This document shows positions 9,705 to 17,097 of a stretch of 64,000 nt of DNA, in pieces; within the stretch, counting starts at the first letter, position 1; every line of letters begins with the position of its first letter. This stretch comes from Bacteroidales bacterium. Its GTDB lineage: Bacteria > Bacteroidota > Bacteroidia > Bacteroidales > UBA12077. Position numbers and translations under genes: made by a program. The notes under the pieces were generated by a model. It did not search any database. It saw only the letters and a list, made by a program, of their open reading frames with translations, and was not told the DNA's origin. The DNA lies in contig DMBU01000154.1 of the NCBI GenBank assembly GCA_003446015.1, positions 3,893-67,892 of the forward strand. The letters run 5' to 3'.

Positions 9705-10049
9705 ATGTCAAAAAAGAGCAGAAAAGACAGACTTGATATTGTGTATTCTACTAATCCAGATTTTCAATATCAATACGATGAGGATCAGATTCAGGAAACC
9801 AAAGATCCTTCAAAGCAAAAACTAAAAGTTTATCTCGACACCAAAGCAAAGAAAAAAGGAAAACAGGCTACTCTTGTTAGTGGTTTTGTCGGAACCGAGA
9901 ATGATTTAAAAGATTTAGGAAAATTATTAAAAACAAAATGTGCAGTTGGAGGTTCAATAATAGATGGGGACATTCTGATTCAAGGTGATTTCAGAGATAA
10001 AATTGTTCAGATTCTTACTTCTGAAGGATATCAGGCTAAAAAATTATAA
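9705..10049 (+). CDS. SUI1/eIF1-like translation factor (YciH family)
   Basis: This 114-residue protein carries an SUI1 domain over residues 40-114, the fold of eukaryotic eIF1 and bacterial YciH. Landmarks are the basic loop KKKGKQATLVSGF, the LKTKCAVGGS core and the terminal IQGDFRDKIVQILTSEGY. The N-terminal 40 residues are charged and probably disordered, with a lysine/arginine-rich start. It would act in the cytoplasm on the 30S subunit, affecting initiation fidelity; that role is known for homologues and is not tested here. The stop lies one base before the start of the next gene, so the two are likely co-transcribed although functionally unrelated. Confidence 0.9.
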   Translation: MSKKSRKDRLDIVYSTNPDFQYQYDEDQIQETKDPSKQKLKVYLDTKAKKKGKQATLVSGFVGTENDLKDLGKLLKTKCAVGGSIIDGDILIQGDFRDKIVQILTSEGYQAKKL

Positions 10050-10050
10050 C

Positions 10051-11358
10051 ATGTTTAAATTTAAAAGCATTTGTTGCGTCATTATCTTATTTTTTATAGG
10101 ATTTAATTTAAATGCGCAAGATACCATAAAAGTGATGCATTATAACCTCTTGTACTATGGCAAAACGGTTTACGACTGCACAAGCACAACCAATAACAGG
10201 GACGAAAAGAATGAGAATTTAAAAACGATTATACAATACGTAAAACCCGATATTTTTTCGGTAAATGAACTTGATGGTGAAAGCGATGCCGATGCAAAGT
10301 ATTTATTAGATAATGCTTTAAATGTTGATGGTGTAACATCTTATCGAAAAACCGAATTTCCTGAGACCTATCTCGCAAATACAATCTTTTATAATGTAAA
10401 CAAGCTTGTTTTAAAAAGGAATAATCCCATAAGCTATATTCTTGGGGGATATAAGAAGTTTTTTAATGTATTTCAATTTTATTTTAATTCAGATAATTTA
10501 GAAGTTACAAATGATACCGCTTTTATTTATTGCGCAGTAACTCATTTAAAAGCAGGTAACGACCCGAATTATGAATTGCAAAGAGCTTACGAAACCAGCC
10601 TGATAATGGATTATTTCGAAACGCTTGGTCAAAAAGGAAATTACATGATAATGGGAGATTTTAATGTTTATACTCCAACAGAAACATGTTTTCAAAATTT
10701 AATAAACCCTGATAACAGCTTGTATACATTTTACGATCCAGCCGATCAAATTGGAGAATGGTCGTCAAATTACAATTATCGTTTTGTTCATACACAATCT
10801 ACTCATATTACAGGAGATTGTTTTTCTGGTGGAGGAATGGATGACAGGTTTGATTTTATTTTGGCCTCGGATTACATCATGAATGGTACAAATCACTTTG
10901 AATATATAACAGATTCTTATAAAGCAATCGGTCAAGACGGAAGCAGTTATAATGGTTCGTTAAATATAACTTCGAATTCGGCAGTTCCGAATAATGTGGC
11001 GAATGCATTATACAATATGTCTGATCACCTTCCTGTGTATTTAGAACTCAAAGTAGATCAGAATCGTGGAGAACCCTTAATTATTAGCGATTCTAAAACA
11101 AAGGGAATAAAAGTATTCTATAATAATCCTGCCAGTGAGGTGTTGAATTTACAGATATTACCTGAACAGCCAAATGAATTTAAAATAGAAATATTTACAA
11201 TCAAGGGCGAAAAAATTTTCGAATACGATATCGTAAATAAAAGCAACATAATTAACCTGAACATTTCTGTTTTAGACCTTCCAAATGGAATCTATTTATT
11301 GAACATTACAAGTCAAAAGGAGTTTATTTATTCATCAAAAATTCTTATTCAAAACTAG
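10051..11358 (+). CDS. Secreted endonuclease/exonuclease/phosphatase-fold protein with T9SS sorting domain
   Basis: The 435-residue protein has a signal peptide ending at LNAQ (about residue 22). An endonuclease/exonuclease/phosphatase domain covers about residues 25-330, with MHYNLLYYG, VNELDGESDAD, MIMGDFNVY and the terminal catalytic MSDHLPVYLEL. The last 80 residues form a type IX secretion C-terminal sorting domain: a VFYNNPASEVLNL start, a KGEKIFEYDI middle and an LPNGIYLLNI end. It should therefore be exported and attached to or released from the cell surface, as an extracellular nuclease or phosphatase. I chose the ATG at 10051 rather than an upstream in-frame start at 9985 because the signal peptide begins there and it follows the preceding stop by one base. 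The next gene starts five bases after the stop. Confidence 0.88.
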   Translation: MFKFKSICCVIILFFIGFNLNAQDTIKVMHYNLLYYGKTVYDCTSTTNNRDEKNENLKTIIQYVKPDIFSVNELDGESDADAKYLLDNALNVDGVTSYRKTEFPETYLANTIFYNVNKLVLKRNNPISYILGGYKKFFNVFQFYFNSDNLEVTNDTAFIYCAVTHLKAGNDPNYELQRAYETSLIMDYFETLGQKGNYMIMGDFNVYTPTETCFQNLINPDNSLYTFYDPADQIGEWSSNYNYRFVHTQSTHITGDCFSGGGMDDRFDFILASDYIMNGTNHFEYITDSYKAIGQDGSSYNGSLNITSNSAVPNNVANALYNMSDHLPVYLELKVDQNRGEPLIISDSKTKGIKVFYNNPASEVLNLQILPEQPNEFKIEIFTIKGEKIFEYDIVNKSNIINLNISVLDLPNGIYLLNITSQKEFIYSSKILIQN

Positions 11359-11363
11359 AATAA

Positions 11364-14276
11364 ATGCGATACCTTAAAAGAATATCAGTTCTGTTTTTAA
11401 TGCTTAATCTATTCTTAAATAGTAATTCAATAGCACAATTTTATTCAACTGGACAGGATCCTGCCTTAACTAAATGGAATCAGATAAAAACAGAAAACTT
11501 CCAGATCATTTTTCAAAAAAAGTTTGATAATAAGGCACAGGATATAGCTAATATTCTTGAATACTATTATAATCTGGCAGGGAATTCTCTGGAACACAAT
11601 CCAAAAAAAATATCAGTAATTCTTCATAATCAAACCATGGTTTCTAATGGTTATGTTGCATGGGCACCAAAAAGGATGGAGCTTTTTGCCACTCCTCCAC
11701 AAGATGCTTTTCCTGACCCGTGGTTCGATCATCTTTGTATTCATGAGCTTAGGCATGTTGTTCAGATTGACAAACTGAACCAGGGCATTACAAAAATTCT
11801 TTCCATTGTTTTTGGGCAACAAGCAACCGGGCTGGTTGCCGGACAGCTTCCTATGTGGTATTACGAAGGAGATGCGGTTTGTACTGAAACAGCCCTTACA
11901 AATTTTGGCCGTGGGCGACTTCCCTTTTTTGAAAGAGGAATAAAAACACATTTATTGAGCGACGAAAACAGGTATTCATTCGATAAAATGCTCTTCGGCT
12001 CGTACAAAAGCTATGTTCCTAATCATTATGAATTAGGATATCAGCTAACGGCTTATACCAGAATAAAATACGGTCGCAATGTGTGGAGTGATGTTGAAGA
12101 TTATGTTGCAAAAAATTCGTATACATTGCTTCCAACACCTTTTGCTTTTTATCTTGGCTTAAAAAAGAATATTGGATTATCTCAAAATGAATTATTTGAA
12201 GAAACGTTTAATTATCTTGACAGTTCGTGGACTTCTCAAAACAAAATTAAACATTTAAGCGAACCCTATTATTTTCAATCATATGAAATTCAAGAATATG
12301 AAAACTACATCAATCCTGTTTTTATTGATGAAAACAACCTTATTGCTTTAAAAGAAGGTTTGTCGCATATTCCACAGTTTGTTTTTATTAGCAAAGATTC
12401 AGAAAAAGTTATTTACGAGCCGGGATATTTATTATCAAATGATTTTTCTTATGCAAGAGATATAATTGTTTGGGCAGATTACAGACCTGACCGCAGATGG
12501 AGCAACAGGGAATTTACATCCATAAAACTACTTAACATAAAAACCCTTAAAGAGAAAGTTATTGTTAAAAAATCAAGATATTTTAGTCCTGATTTTAATG
12601 GGAATGCAGAAAAAATAGTAGTTGCTAAGGTTGATGAAACCAACAAATCTTCATTAGTTATACTCAACACTTTCGACGGATCAGTTCGTGAGGAGATTCA
12701 AGCACAAAACAGTTCGTTTATTCAAAGGCCAAAATGGTCAGTTAATGAAGAATATATTTATGTCATCGAACTAACAAATTCAGGAAAGCAAGTTTCGAGA
12801 TACAGTTTTGAAACAAAAAGCTGGGAGACTATTTTTAAGCTTGAGAAAGAGGATATTCAGCGAATTTTACCTTCGGAAGATTACATATATTTCCATTCAA
12901 CACTAAATGGTACAGACAATATTTATGCATTCGACGAAAGAACGAAAGATATTTATCAGATATCTGATTCAAAAAATGGAATTTCAGAATTTGATCTTAG
13001 CGCGAACAAAAATGAATTAATAACAAATGAATATACTTCGCGCGGGTTTCGATTAGCATCAATTCCAGTTGAACGAGCTTTATGGAAAAAGATCGATCAG
13101 TCAAACTACTACGAATATAGCTTTGCTAAAGAATTGGCCAAACAAGAATCTGTTGATGAGAAAGCACAAAATAAAACACAAAAAGAATTTCAGGTAAAAC
13201 CTTTCAGAAAACCACTGAATTTATTCAACTTTCATAGTTGGGTCCCTTTTTATGTTGATTATAACCATATGGATTTAGGAAATACATTTTCAGATCTATC
13301 ACAAATTTACAATAATATTCATCCGGGATTAATGCTTCTCTCTCAAAACAAACTTAGTACAGCAGAGGCAGTATTAGCTTATGCATATAAAGATGGAAAT
13401 CATTACCTAACATCATCACTCACATTTAAAGGACAATACCCTGTATTAAGAGTTAGCGCAAATTACGGTGCTGATCAATTAATACGAACAACCAACAGCG
13501 CGACCTGGATTCCTCAAACAGAGCTTGGATATAGTTATAACGTAGATTTATACATCCCGTTTAATTTATCAAAAGGTAAATTCATAACGGGTTTTAGGCC
13601 ATTAATTTCCATAGATTTTGCAGATAATTTGTATTATAATTATGAGAACGATTATTATATTAAAGGATTGGAAATTGTACAGTCCGAATTATTGTTTTAT
13701 TCTTATCAAAGAAAAGCAGAGAGAGATATTATTCCAAAGTTAGGAGCTGTTTTTGATTTGAGATTATTCAATTCACCTTTCGAATCTGAATTATATGGTT
13801 ACATGTACAATCTTGATGCTCTTTTTTATCTTCCTGGTTGGTATAACAGCGGATTTAAAGTTGATTTCGGATATCAATATCAGCAACCTGATTTGTATTT
13901 ATTTAGCAGCGACTTTAGTTTTCCAAGAGGAATTTTAAGAAAAAGAACTGAAAAAATGTTTAAGCTTTATGCTGATTACATATTCCCAATTGCTTATCCC
14001 GATTGGAATTTAGGCTCTTTAATTTATTTGAAAAGATTTAGAGGAGACTTTTTCGCTGATTATGCATTTAATACATATAGAACGGTTAATGAGGCTCAAA
14101 CAGCATATATTTGGCCAATAGATCATAACTTTAGTTTTGGAATAGAACTAACAGCCGATTATCATATCCTAAGAACTATTTTCCCGTTAAATACAGGAGT
14201 TCGTGTTGGTTATACTCCAACTGAGGGTGATCTTTTTATAGAGATGGTATTTGGAATTGACTTATATAGTTTTTAA
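11364..14276 (+). CDS. Outer-membrane metallopeptidase-like protein: gluzincin-like domain, beta-propeller, beta-barrel
   Basis: The 970-residue protein starts with a signal peptide (about residues 1-25, ending IAQ). An N-terminal domain carries HELRH (residues 127-131), a zincin-type HExxH motif, with a downstream glutamate in WYYEGDA (E168) placed as in gluzincin peptidases. Residues of about 300-560 hold repeated blade-like patterns (for example VIYEPGYLLSNDFSYARD and PKWSVNEEYIYVIE) that suggest a TolB/WD40-like propeller. From about residue 640 the sequence alternates aromatic and polar residues and ends in FGIDLYSF, as in an outer-membrane beta-barrel. It follows the T9SS-secreted enzyme by five bases. 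A surface-anchored protease is the likely role; the substrate is unknown. The motifs are seen and the domain borders are estimates. Confidence 0.75.
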   Translation: MRYLKRISVLFLMLNLFLNSNSIAQFYSTGQDPALTKWNQIKTENFQIIFQKKFDNKAQDIANILEYYYNLAGNSLEHNPKKISVILHNQTMVSNGYVAWAPKRMELFATPPQDAFPDPWFDHLCIHELRHVVQIDKLNQGITKILSIVFGQQATGLVAGQLPMWYYEGDAVCTETALTNFGRGRLPFFERGIKTHLLSDENRYSFDKMLFGSYKSYVPNHYELGYQLTAYTRIKYGRNVWSDVEDYVAKNSYTLLPTPFAFYLGLKKNIGLSQNELFEETFNYLDSSWTSQNKIKHLSEPYYFQSYEIQEYENYINPVFIDENNLIALKEGLSHIPQFVFISKDSEKVIYEPGYLLSNDFSYARDIIVWADYRPDRRWSNREFTSIKLLNIKTLKEKVIVKKSRYFSPDFNGNAEKIVVAKVDETNKSSLVILNTFDGSVREEIQAQNSSFIQRPKWSVNEEYIYVIELTNSGKQVSRYSFETKSWETIFKLEKEDIQRILPSEDYIYFHSTLNGTDNIYAFDERTKDIYQISDSKNGISEFDLSANKNELITNEYTSRGFRLASIPVERALWKKIDQSNYYEYSFAKELAKQESVDEKAQNKTQKEFQVKPFRKPLNLFNFHSWVPFYVDYNHMDLGNTFSDLSQIYNNIHPGLMLLSQNKLSTAEAVLAYAYKDGNHYLTSSLTFKGQYPVLRVSANYGADQLIRTTNSATWIPQTELGYSYNVDLYIPFNLSKGKFITGFRPLISIDFADNLYYNYENDYYIKGLEIVQSELLFYSYQRKAERDIIPKLGAVFDLRLFNSPFESELYGYMYNLDALFYLPGWYNSGFKVDFGYQYQQPDLYLFSSDFSFPRGILRKRTEKMFKLYADYIFPIAYPDWNLGSLIYLKRFRGDFFADYAFNTYRTVNEAQTAYIWPIDHNFSFGIELTADYHILRTIFPLNTGVRVGYTPTEGDLFIEMVFGIDLYSF

Positions 14277-14440
14277 AAAAACACTAGCTGTTCACAATAA
14301 ATAAGGAAATAGTAGGTTTAACAGAATAATCAGAATACTTTTGAATTAATATTATAAACCCGAAGATAAATTTTTATATATATTTGTCTTGTCAAAAACA
14401 ACCAGAATTTGTAGTTAAATTATTAAAAAGGACAGTAAAG

Positions 14441-14845
14441 ATGGCAAAGTATAACGAGACTGAAACAACAACTGCAATAAACTTAATAGGAGCAGGAACA
14501 GAAATAACCGGAGATGTTAACTCAAATGGCGATATTCGAATTGATGGTACATTAACAGGAAATCTTAAAACAGCAGGAAAAGTTGTAATAGGAGAAACGG
14601 GGAAAATTAACGGCGAAATTGAATGTAAAAACTCTGAAGTGTTAGGCGAAATACATGGTAAAATTAAAGTGAGCGAATTACTTTCACTTAAAGCTACTTC
14701 AAAAATATTTGGTGATATTGTAACTAAAAAATTAGCAATTGAACCAGGCTCCAGATTTACAGGAAACTGCAAAATGGGCGAAGAATCACAAAATGTCAGA
14801 ACTGAAGAACCAAAATTCGGAAACAAAGAACAAAAAAGCGCATAG
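14441..14845 (+). CDS. Bactofilin (polymer-forming cytoskeletal protein)
   Basis: The 134-residue protein is a bactofilin, a small right-handed beta-helix that polymerises without nucleotide. The core (about residues 15-115) has the repeating pattern GAGTEITGDV, GDIRIDGTLTGNL, GKVVIGETGKI and GSRFTGNCKM. The termini are short and polar. I chose ATG 14441 (MAKYNETE) because an earlier TTG at 14384 would lie in what looks like the promoter region; a TATATTTG box resembling the Bacteroidota -7 element is at 14379-14386. Its 3' end overlaps atpZ by 53 bases. Bactofilin at the head of the F-type ATP synthase operon is a familiar Bacteroidota arrangement, which marks this as the displaced start of that operon. 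Confidence 0.9.
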   Translation: MAKYNETETTTAINLIGAGTEITGDVNSNGDIRIDGTLTGNLKTAGKVVIGETGKINGEIECKNSEVLGEIHGKIKVSELLSLKATSKIFGDIVTKKLAIEPGSRFTGNCKMGEESQNVRTEEPKFGNKEQKSA

Positions 14846-15038
14846 TGATTTTGTAAAATATTCAGCTATTGGCTTTCAAATGATTGCCATTGTTGTTATT
14901 GGAGTAGTTGGTGGAATAAAGTTAGATCAATGGATTTCAAGAATAGAATTCCCTCTATTTACCATGCTGCTATCAATTTTAAGCGTGATATTAGCAACAT
15001 ATTACACACTAAAAGATTTTATTAAGCCTCAAAAGTAA
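14793..15038 (+). CDS. AtpZ/AtpI-family F-type ATPase accessory membrane protein
   Basis: This 81-residue protein has a polar N-terminus and two transmembrane helices, with FVKYSAIGFQMIAIVVIGVVGGIKL cut by a G-rich stretch and FTMLLSILSVILATYYTL, the AtpZ pattern. AtpZ/AtpI proteins assist F-type ATP synthase assembly, c-ring formation or Mg2+/Ca2+ uptake. I chose the ATG at 14793 (MSELKNQNSE), inside the end of the bactofilin gene in another frame; the 53-base overlap points to translational coupling. An upstream start at 14739 would enlarge the overlap and is unlikely. The stop overlaps the start of the next gene by one base. The membrane topology is clear; the precise role is inferred from the family. 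Confidence 0.82.
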   Translation: MSELKNQNSETKNKKAHSDFVKYSAIGFQMIAIVVIGVVGGIKLDQWISRIEFPLFTMLLSILSVILATYYTLKDFIKPQK

Positions 15039-15421
15039 TGCAAGTATTTAAAAGGTTTCTTTTTCAGGAATTTGTTCTTACTATCTCAATAGGATTGGTA
15101 TCCCTTATATTATTTCAAACAACATTAAAAAATTATTATTTACCCGTTTTCTGGATTTTACTGGCAATAATTTCGCTTTTAACCGGGGTATTGCATTATT
15201 CGAATGTTCGAGCAAGTGCTAAAAAAGCTTCAAAGTTTGCCACTGGTTTTTTAATGGCGACCGGAATAAAAATGATGATATATTTAGTTTTAATAACCAC
15301 CTATGTTTTACTGCATCCAGAAAAAGCAAGTGTCTTTTTAATTTCTTTTTTTATCTTATACATTCTATATACTGCCTTCGAAGTACTTTCAATCTTAAAA
15401 CACCTCCGTAGTGAGAAATAA
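15038..15421 (+). CDS. AtpI-like four-helix membrane protein
   Basis: The 127-residue protein consists almost wholly of four hydrophobic helices (about residues 8-28, 33-52, 66-90 and 98-118), with a basic end LKHLRSEK. It resembles the small membrane protein usually found between AtpZ and atpB in Bacteroidota F-type operons, but no catalytic residues can be pointed to. It shares one base with the atpZ stop. Here the next gene is not atpB but the V-type subunit E gene, 203 bases on, so the F-type operon appears interrupted just after it. The assignment rests on position and topology. Confidence 0.65.
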   Translation: MQVFKRFLFQEFVLTISIGLVSLILFQTTLKNYYLPVFWILLAIISLLTGVLHYSNVRASAKKASKFATGFLMATGIKMMIYLVLITTYVLLHPEKASVFLISFFILYILYTAFEVLSILKHLRSEK

Positions 15422-15473
15422 AAATTAGATTTCCTGATTTTTAAGAACAAGCAAAACTAATACAAAATTACAA

Positions 15474-15499
15474 TTGCCGTTGACAAATATTAACGGTAA
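15474..15499. promoter_or_regulatory. Inverted repeat upstream of the V-type ATPase promoter, candidate operator
   Basis: TTGCCGTT (15474-15481) and AACGGTAA (15492-15499) form an eight-pair stem with one G-T wobble around a ten-base spacer. No T-run follows, so it does not look like a terminator. It lies about 50 bases before the putative -33 element of the V-type operon, a position suited to an operator or activator site. This is inference from symmetry alone. Confidence 0.35.
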
Positions 15500-15552
15500 A
15501 GTTGATTTGTGCTAAAAACATAAATTAAGTTATCTAATAATATAAATATTTG

Positions 15553-15582
15553 TTGGTAAATAAATTTAAGTTATTAGTTTTG
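15553..15582 (+). promoter_or_regulatory. Bacteroidota-type promoter for the V-type ATPase operon
   Basis: TTG at 15553-15555 and TAGTTTTG at 15575-15582 are 19 bases apart, matching the Bacteroidota -33 TTG / -7 TAnnTTTG pattern for the primary sigma factor. The start codon of the V-type E subunit lies 42 bases downstream. This suggests that the V-type genes need not depend on readthrough from the F-type accessory genes. Confidence 0.55.
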
Positions 15583-15624
15583 TAACTCAAGTTTTTATTT
15601 TAAAACAATTAGACCTTTATAAAT

Positions 15625-16242
15625 ATGGAAAATAAACTTCAGGAGTTAACACAAAAGCTTTATAACGAAGGGGTTGAAAAAGCAAATGTTGAAGCAGAAA
15701 AAATTCTTGCTGAAGCAAAATCTGAAGCAGAAAAGTTAAAACAAGAGGCAGAAAAAGAGGCACAAAAGATTATTGCAAATGCAAATCAAAAGTCGGCTGA
15801 AATTAAGAAAAATGTCGATGCTGAATTAAACCTGGCTGCTAAACAAACAATCAGAACAGTTAAACAGCAAATTACAGATTTGATTGTTAGCAAAGTAATT
15901 GACGAACCAGTTAAAAAAGCCTTTGACGATGAAAAATTCGTGAAAGAAATTATCGAAACAGTTGTTAAAAACTGGAATCCTCAAAAAAACGAAACGATTG
16001 ATCTTTCAGTTTTACTTCCTACAGAACTGGAAAAAGAATTCACGAAAATTTTTACTGCAAAATCCGGGAAAGAACTAAATGCTAATCTTGAATTAAGTTT
16101 TAGCGATTCAATTAAAGGCGGTTTTAAAATTGGTCCTGCCGATGGATCTTATAAAATTAGCTTTAGCGAAGATGATTTTGAAAACTTCTTTAAATCATTC
16201 TTACGCCCAAAAACAATTGAAATGTTATATCCGGGAGAATAA
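15625..16242 (+). CDS. atpE: V-type ATP synthase subunit E
   Basis: The 205-residue protein forms the peripheral-stalk subunit E of a V/A-type ATPase. A long alanine/glutamate/lysine coiled coil (about residues 1-75, with KAEAEKI-like heptads) is followed by a compact C-terminal domain of about 125 residues. It contains SFSDSIKGGFKIG and ends in the FFKSFLRPKTIEML pattern. It begins the V-type operon with ATG 15625 after a promoter-like sequence and is followed two bases later by the DUF2764 gene. The order E-DUF2764-A-B-D-I-K is the one known from Chlamydia, Borrelia and Bacteroidota V-type operons. No separate G subunit is visible. The gene symbol is the V-type one and is distinct from the F-type c-subunit gene at 24814. 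Confidence 0.88.
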   Translation: MENKLQELTQKLYNEGVEKANVEAEKILAEAKSEAEKLKQEAEKEAQKIIANANQKSAEIKKNVDAELNLAAKQTIRTVKQQITDLIVSKVIDEPVKKAFDDEKFVKEIIETVVKNWNPQKNETIDLSVLLPTELEKEFTKIFTAKSGKELNANLELSFSDSIKGGFKIGPADGSYKISFSEDDFENFFKSFLRPKTIEMLYPGE

Positions 16243-16244
16243 TT

Positions 16245-17096
16245 ATGTTTCGTAAGTATTATCATTATTTTATTGCTGGTTTGCCTGATGTCTTTCTGGA
16301 TGATACAGAAATTCAATTCTCAATGGTAGATTTTAAGCAAGAGTTGAAAGATCATCTTACTCCGAAAGATTATAAATTGGTTGAACTGTTATTTTTACCT
16401 TATGACAACGCGGAACTTCTGCGATTTTTAGACGAAGATTATGAAAATCTAAATGATTTAGGAACCTTTACTTCGCAGGATTTTGAAGTTGAATTTTCAG
16501 ACGAAAAACAAGGAATTCTTCCATCGTATATGTATAAGTTTGTTGAACTGTACAAAGATGAAGAATTATCGAAAAATATAAATAAAAGCTGGGAAAATAT
16601 CCTGACTGAAATGTATTTCGAGTATGTTTTACAAACCAAAAATGACTTTCTGCAAAATTGGTTTGAATTCAATCAGAATCTAACAAATGTTATCATAGGA
16701 CAAAATTGTCGAAAATACAACTTAGAAGCTGAAAATCAACTTATAGGAGATAACTTTGTTACAAAAGCTATTTTAAATAGCAGTGCTAAAGATTTTGGTC
16801 TGGAAGTGGAACTTCCATACATGACAGAAATCAATTTACTTGCCGACAACGAAAATTTATTAGCACGTGAAAAAGGTCTCGACCAATTGAAATGGGATAA
16901 GGTAGAAGAGATTACTCTATTTGATTATTTTACAATTGAGGTAGTATTAGCATATACTATAAAATTGGATATAGCATACCGATGGTTAGAACTCGACGAA
17001 GAAACGGGTCGTCAAATGTTCAAACAAATCATCAACGATTTAAAATCTGGTTTTGAATTTCCTAAAGAATTTGCAATAAATGGAAAAAACAATTAA
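16245..17096 (+). CDS. DUF2764 protein, V-type ATPase associated (candidate subunit C equivalent)
   Basis: The 283-residue protein is mostly alpha-helical and acidic, with family features YYHYFIAGLPD at the N-terminus, a KDYKLVELLFLPYDNAELLRFL segment spread over residues 40-60, and a late helix WDKVEEITLFDYF. It lacks membrane helices. In Chlamydia and spirochaete operons the same family takes the place where subunit C would be expected. No recognisable C subunit is present here, so I infer that DUF2764 links rotor and membrane or replaces C. It follows E by two bases, and its stop lies one base before the chosen A-subunit start. The family assignment is good; the role is inferred. Confidence 0.78.
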   Translation: MFRKYYHYFIAGLPDVFLDDTEIQFSMVDFKQELKDHLTPKDYKLVELLFLPYDNAELLRFLDEDYENLNDLGTFTSQDFEVEFSDEKQGILPSYMYKFVELYKDEELSKNINKSWENILTEMYFEYVLQTKNDFLQNWFEFNQNLTNVIIGQNCRKYNLEAENQLIGDNFVTKAILNSSAKDFGLEVELPYMTEINLLADNENLLAREKGLDQLKWDKVEEITLFDYFTIEVVLAYTIKLDIAYRWLELDEETGRQMFKQIINDLKSGFEFPKEFAINGKNN

Positions 17097-17097
17097 A

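Noticed and set aside
14392..14826. A 144-residue open frame on the minus strand opposite bactofilin
   Set aside because: It mirrors the bactofilin gene in a repetitive, stop-poor region, has no recognisable domain and lies wholly antisense to a well-supported gene.
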